From: Agapanthus africanus | Taxonomy: Eukaryota; Streptophyta; Magnoliopsida; Asparagales; Amaryllidaceae | DNA: 64,000 nt | Direction: 5' to 3' | Assembly (NCBI GenBank): GCA_030015575.1 | Contig: JASDDO010000028.1 | Coordinates: forward strand, 27,817,154-27,881,153 | In this document: in pieces, positions 59,201-64,000 of the stretch | How the letters are laid out: every line of letters starts with the position of its first letter | Numbering within the stretch: position 1 is the stretch's first letter | Made by a program: the position numbers and the translations under genes | Notes under the pieces: model-generated | Database searches by the model: none | Told to the model about the DNA's origin: nothing | The model's input: the letters and a program-made list of their open reading frames with translations, nothing else

Positions 59201-59550
59201 GGGAAGTCGTCTTTAGGACATGCCTTGTTGAGGTCCCTGAAATCAACACAAACTCTGATCTGCCCATTTTTCTTCTTCACTGGGACTATGCATGCGATCC
59301 AGTCCGCATATTTCTCTTCCCTGAAGAAGCCGGCGTCGATGAGTTTCTTAGTTTCCTCGATGACCTTTTCTTCTAGTTCCCTTCTCATTCTTCGAGGAGC
59401 TTGTTTGACTAGCCTAGCATCATGAGATATAGCCAGCTTATGCACGGCCACTTCAGGGGAAAGGCCAGGCATTTCTTTGTATGTCCATGCGAAGCAATCG
59501 ACGAACTCATGCAGCAGGGCAATTAACTGCTCTTTCATTTCCTCTGACAA
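56288..59550 (-). pseudogene. Tat element pol: RT, RNase H, second RNase H, integrase
   Basis: In order on the minus strand: reverse transcriptase (RVCVDFRDLNKACPKDDFPL; FMDGSSGYNQIKM; MMPFGLKNAGATYQRAM; CYVDDLVVKTK), RNase H (FIWDAEFQAAFE; LILYTAALDESLGALLAQN), an extra archaeal-type RNase H (LYFDGASS; NNEAEYEALIAGLELA; VYGDSQLVVNQV), then integrase (zinc-binding HSGVYGAHQSGHKM with CHLCQ; WGTDIVG; ISDNGPSF; NPRANGLAEAFNKTL). The integrase C-terminal region ends PPINGRYLKKYYA near 56,288. No chromodomain was seen. The dual RNase H places it in the Tat lineage. Broken by a few interruptions; fossil. Confidence 0.88.
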
Positions 59551-59673
59551 GAGTAAGCTGATGTAGGTCGGCCTTGGATTATCGGGCGTTCCTAAGTCAA
59601 TCTCGGTTAGCTCTTCAAAGGTTACTTGTCCGCCATCTTCGAGCTCTTGAGGAGCTTCTTCTGGCTCGGCTAG

Positions 59674-62600
59674 TGTAACAACTCCAATTTTTGTATACCT
59701 AAATTTGAATTAAATTTGAAGTATACTTAGAGTATTGATGTTGCTAATAACATTTTAAGTATCTACTTTTCTACAATAATTACAAGAAGGAGCTTGTAGC
59801 TCATTGGTAATACCTTGCACTGCTGAACCAAGCCACCAGAGTTCAAATCCCATGCCCCACATAATTTTTATATCATTTTGTTTTAATTTTTTTGGGAAGT
59901 CAAACGGTCAAACAACCATAACTCTCAAATTAATGCGGTATAAAAAAAAATAAAGTACACCAAAATTTCCTCCAGGCGAAACCACACCTAACTAGACCCG
60001 ACTCGGCCAAGTCGGCCGGTCGGCCGAGTCGTCAACACGGAAAATTTCCGTGTTGACTTGGTCTTCACCCCTGCATACTTCAATTTTTCAGAACAGTTAT
60101 CATTTTCTCATTAAATCTCTTTTAATCCTAAATTTAATGAAATTTTAATAAATTTTTACATTTTTTAATATTTTTTTAATCCAAACCCTAACCCTAACCC
60201 TAGCCTAGCTCTATATAAACACCCTTACCCTCTACCATTTTACCCTACAACTCTAAGTCCACTCTCCCAAATTCTCGAGAACTCGGTACAAAGAGCGAGA
60301 AGCGAAGCGCTGCCGAAACCAACGACAAATTCCGGCGATCGTAGTAGAACCTTCCCGACGTTTTCGACGCAGCGACAACCATCACATCCTTAGCCTCCTT
60401 AGTTTGTCTAAACCCGTAAGTCCCGTCTCTTCTATCTCTCTTTTCTTTTAATAGAAAATACGACTTTTTGGAACCCGACGGAAATCGGAACAAACCGATT
60501 TCCGATTCGTTCTTCTACAAATTTCCACTTATCACCTAATACATAATACCTAAACCTATCTATGATGACTATTAATCACCTAGAAACCAATTTAAATAAA
60601 ATTTCTCACATGAAATGATAGCTTTCTTGTAAAACCGTATTCTTTTCATAAAAATACCATGAAGTTTCTTTTTCTTCGTTTAATCAATTCCCTCACTCCT
60701 AAATATGTTTATCTTGATAAATAAATTTGTAGAAATCAATTTGAATGAATTTTCACATATGAAATGATAACGTTTTCAAATATCGTATTCTTGCGCTTTA
60801 ATACCTTCAAGTTTAATATATCATGTTTAACCTCTAAACTTCATTAAAACTTAAAATAAGTCATGAGGTAATGACCTAGCTCTACACACACACAAATATA
60901 ACCCTAATTGATAAACATCAAAATATAGAATACGAAAATACAGGACTTTTCACTAAAATACCATATTCTTTATAAACCTTTTCTAAAAGCTTTAAATTGC
61001 ACACAATTCTAAATAAAATCTTTTAAAATAAAAGCACGATATGTCATGGACATCGATCGTTTATCTAAACTGTCTTGTGGTGTCTAGGCAAGTGTGTCTA
61101 GGCTAGTGGTTTTTAATTAGGTCTACGACTGTGGTTCCTTCCCACTTACCTAGCACTTACCTGGCCGTAATAGACGGTGAAGAGGCGATTTGAGGCTTCT
61201 AATGACTTGTCGTTTAGACCTTAGAAATAGGCTAGTTGGCTTAGGAAACCCTAGAAAATAAAATACGGAAATCTATACCCTTTTACAAATAAATACCTTT
61301 TATTTATAAAACCGTTTTCCTAAATGAATAGTATTTGTTAAACCTAAACAAAGCGCCGCTACAACCCACTTTTGGGGAACCCGTTAGGGATAGTACGGTT
61401 CATCGTGCACCCGCGGGCTAGTAGTGCGAGTTTCAGACCTCCGCAAGGAGCATTCGGTCTCGAAAGGTTTAAAATACAGCATTTAAGAATAATGTGATTT
61501 TGGAAAATAAAATATTTATTTAAAATTATTCTTGTATTAATATATATTTAAATACCATTTAGACACCTATTTTATTATAATATAAAGTTTCCACATTTTC
61601 CTAAAAATTACAAGATTAAAATTTACATTAAAATACCATGAGTTTCAAATAAATCAATTAATACTTTTATTAGGATATATTCACTAGAATAACACAAATA
61701 AAATTCACACTCATTATAACTATAAATACGAATATTAAATACTTGAGGTGTATTTTGAAAACTATACAATAGTACTTTTTACATAAAACCCCCCCAAGTT
61801 TTATAATTTACAATAAGGCCCCTAACAAATATCGAACTTCAACTTATCTTCTTTTAGTCTGACTCGGGTTAGAGTCTGACTATTTCTGACTTGAATATGA
61901 TTCAAGTCAATCTATATTCTTTTATATTCCAACTCAACATGAATACATGAATCCCAGAATCCAGTTAACAATCTATTCATTTTGACTGAATCAAACCATG
62001 GATATTCATCCATTATCCTGATATTCCATTTACCTGATTATACAGTTACAACATGTTTACTGATATCATGGTTCTGGTCAGTCACCCAACTTACACAATA
62101 CAGTACAACAATAATGTTAAAACACTACGGGGTTTAAGGGGTAGATTGGTACGGAAGGTGTTAAAAGTGGCATGAGGTGGTCAGATTAAGATACCTAACC
62201 TGAATCCTATTGCTGTTGTACCGTGGCATAACGGTTCCTTGTACTTTATTTTTGCCCTGATCTCTAGCCTATAGAGATCCCCCTCGTATACACTGGCATC
62301 CTTCTGTACCAAGCTACAAACAACAGCGTTAACTCAATATTCCATAATATTCAACAATATAATACTTTAGAAAATACTTTTACACAGTCTTCCTAATTCT
62401 TCTTTACCTTGGGACTTACCGAGCGACCTGTTCGCTGACGACATTCTATTCTTTCTTCTTTGAATGTCGTCAGGTGCGTTGGACCAAGCTGAGATCGAGC
62501 CCACCGGTGAAGATTTGGAGCAGTTCCACGAAGATCCCGAGCTCTAAATATTGTACCTTGTTCTTTCCGGTATTTTTTTCATTTTCTGTTATGCCACTGT

Positions 62601-62810
62601 TTAGGCATCGCTTTTCATTTCAGTTGTATTTTCTTTTCATGCATTGTACAAAGAATGTTATTAATAAAAGTTGCTGTTATTTCTATATCATTCGTCTCTT
62701 GTGATTTACTTTATATTGCTTAGTTACGCTTAGCGTATGTACTTCTGAGTATATACGTAGCGGGCCTCGTCGCGTCCACTTCGCCGTACACTGGGAAGTG
62801 GGGCGTGACA
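59674..62810 (+). repeat. 5' LTR of the chromovirus-like element
   Basis: 3137 bp from TGTAACAACTCC to GGGGCGTGACA (TG...CA). A TATA box, CTATATAAAC, lies near 60,211 after a short CCCTAA run, and an AATAAA lies near 62,663, giving a plausible U3-R-U5 layout. It contains a tRNA-like Pol III motif pair near its start and a block shared with the Athila leader at 61,077-61,166. Confidence 0.75.
59790..59857 (+). promoter_or_regulatory. tRNA-like A-box/B-box module inside the LTR
   Basis: GGAGCTTGTAGCTCATTGGTAA resembles a tRNA 5' half with A box TAGCTCATTGG, and GAGTTCAAATCCC is a near-consensus B box about 40 bases later. A CTTG...CAAG stem between them resembles an anticodon arm. It is not a complete tRNA gene. 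It could be a SINE head or a coincidental Pol III promoter. Confidence 0.5.
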
Positions 62811-63022
62811 GGTTTTGTTGGTGGCCCATGCAGGTCAGAGCTGTATGAATCTCTGTCATGCAGTTCTAGTCTGTGTGAACAACCTAAGCAATATAACACA
62901 AGAACCAGCAACTAAAACATTCTTTACAATTCATGTTCTTTGAATCTTGCAAATCTCTATTCCTTGAATCTTATCATTTCATGTATTTGAATCTGTCCTA
63001 ATCCAAATTTTTCTTCAGGGTT

Positions 63023-64000
63023 ATGGATTCCCCGAACAACACCAGCACCAACGTCAACAACACCCCTCCAGCACTACCTCTCACACCAGCTATTCCTGCA
63101 CCACCCACTGAGCAAACGATGCTATTTGAGGCGATCCGCAGCCTTCTCGAGGGACAGCAACAACTTTTGAACCGTCCTGAGGCCGATGCACCGGGAGTAA
63201 AGCAATTCAGGGCTTTGCACCCAAAGCAGTTCTCTGGTAAAAGAAGCCCTCTTGAAGCAGAAGAATGGGCACAAAGTATCGAAGACGATCTGGCAGCAGC
63301 TTAAGTGCCAGACAACGCTTGGGTCCGTGTAGCAAAACTACAGCTCACGGATAATGCTCGCAATTGGTAGAAGGCGGAAGAAACACGTCTGGTACAGCCG
63401 ATTGAATGGAAGACATTTCGCGAGAAGTTCGACGCGAAATATTTCCCTGTGACTGCCAGGTTTGCTATGGAGCAGCAGTTTATTCATCTACAGCAAGGAT
63501 CAATGTGGGACAAATCGGTAGATGAATACGACGCTGAGTTCACCATGTTGAGCCGGTAAGATATGTCACAATAGTTCAATTTTAAATATCACATACTACA
63601 CAGCTAACACAATCTTTAAACAGATTCGCGGCACACTTGATACCGACGGACGAGATCAGAGCCCGTCGCTTTCAACAAGGTTTGGACATAAAGATTAAGG
63701 CTGCTCTAGCCATAGGAAAGTTTTTGACTCATGAGGAAGCCCTAGAAGCTGCCCGCAGTTATGAGGCAGTGATAAAAGAGAGGGGCAGACCTCAGTCTGC
63801 TGGAGTCAAACGCCCTGCCAACCAGATGGCAGGTGGAGCCACGTCCAGACCACCTTTCGTGCCAAGGCGACCCGGAGTACCAACCCATCGTCCTAGCCTA
63901 GCCTTTTGCACCTACTGCAAGAGAACTGGACATATGATGAAGGACTGCCGTCGAGCCAACCGCATTTGCTTAATCCGCGGTTCAGCTACTCACGGTATTA
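63023..64000 (+). pseudogene. gag of the chromovirus-like element, partial at window edge
   Basis: Starts MDSPNNTSTNVNNTPPALPL, followed by capsid-type blocks (FRALHPKQFSGKRSPLEAEE; WVRVAKLQLTDNARNW; FREKFDAKYFP) and a knuckle, CTYCKRTGHMMKDC, near 63,909. The coding blocks are separated in about two places. The gene continues beyond the window. Fossil. Confidence 0.75.

Larger units (their letters stand above)
52235..59673 (-). mobile_element. Tat-lineage Ty3/Gypsy LTR retrotransposon, 3' part
   Basis: Minus orientation. The LTR is at 52,235-53,976, with polypurine tract GATGGGGGGAAATT next to it. A 2.3-kb non-coding 3' region is rich in tandem repeats, and pol lies at 56,288-59,550. A second RNase H between the usual RNase H and integrase is the hallmark of Tat elements (Ogre/Retand kin). 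Gag and the 5' LTR are not in view: at 59,674 another retroelement has inserted. It sits inside the CACTA element. Broken, with a handful of interruptions; fossil. Confidence 0.85.
59674..64000 (+). mobile_element. Ty3/Gypsy element with 3.1-kb LTR (Tekay/Del-like chromovirus), 5' part
   Basis: Plus-strand insertion into the Tat element. The 5' LTR is at 59,674-62,810 and gag runs from about 63,023 off the right edge of the window. The long LTR and the gag style with a CxxCxxxGHxxxxC knuckle fit Tekay/Del, but pol and chromodomain lie outside, so the lineage is tentative. Fossil. Confidence 0.75.

Noticed and set aside
59790-59857. A functional tRNA gene
   Set aside because: A and B boxes are present, but the acceptor and T stems do not pair properly.

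Overview
This is nuclear DNA from a flowering plant. It has AT-rich introns and intergenic DNA, two plant ubiquitin-conjugating (E2) loci, and dense nested transposons of plant-only lineages (Athila, Tat, a Tekay-like chromovirus, Copia, CACTA, MULE and a 5S-bearing LTR). I cannot fix the species. Only one intact host gene is visible.

0-14.4 kb: a nine-coding-exon gene on the minus strand (coding 8083 to 2206) encodes a 241-residue tail-anchored E2 of the UBC32/33/34 (UBE2J, yeast Ubc6-like) family. Its 5' leader appears to be split by an intron of about 6 kb. That intron carries a TIR element, a foldback element and a solo LTR with a 5S-rRNA-derived promoter block and a perfect 5-bp target duplication.

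14.4-26.2 kb: intergenic DNA with small foldback elements, then a decayed CACTA end (18.24-19.65 kb), Copia remains, and a second CACTA end (to 22,831). The second CACTA end abuts the first two exons of a UBC7/13/14-like (UBE2G2) E2 pseudogene. Downstream are microsatellites, a foldback element and a 582-bp MULE-like element with a 9-bp target duplication and a GC-rich, possibly captured, insert.

26.2-35.2 kb: an Athila-type Ty3/Gypsy element on the minus strand, with two LTRs, a matching 5-bp target duplication, PBS, PPT, gag and protease. No RT or integrase was recognised. 35.2-37 kb shows nothing recognisable.

37-46.15 kb: a repeat-rich, LTR-like region (palindrome arrays, G-box minisatellite, TATA box), a Gypsy RT fragment, a CACTA end with a large hairpin, degenerate CCCTAA repeats, another possible CACTA end, a SINE-like piece and a small hAT-like MITE.

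46.15-64 kb: a Russian-doll nest. A CACTA element carrying TNPA-like and TNP2-like genes is interrupted by a Tat-lineage Gypsy element (3' LTR 52,235-53,976, long repeat-rich 3' region, RT-RNaseH-second RNaseH-integrase on the minus strand). That in turn is interrupted at 59,674 by a plus-strand chromovirus-like element with a 3.1-kb LTR, whose gag runs off the window.

All coordinates come from reading the sequence by eye. Domain names rest on remembered family motifs, not on searches.
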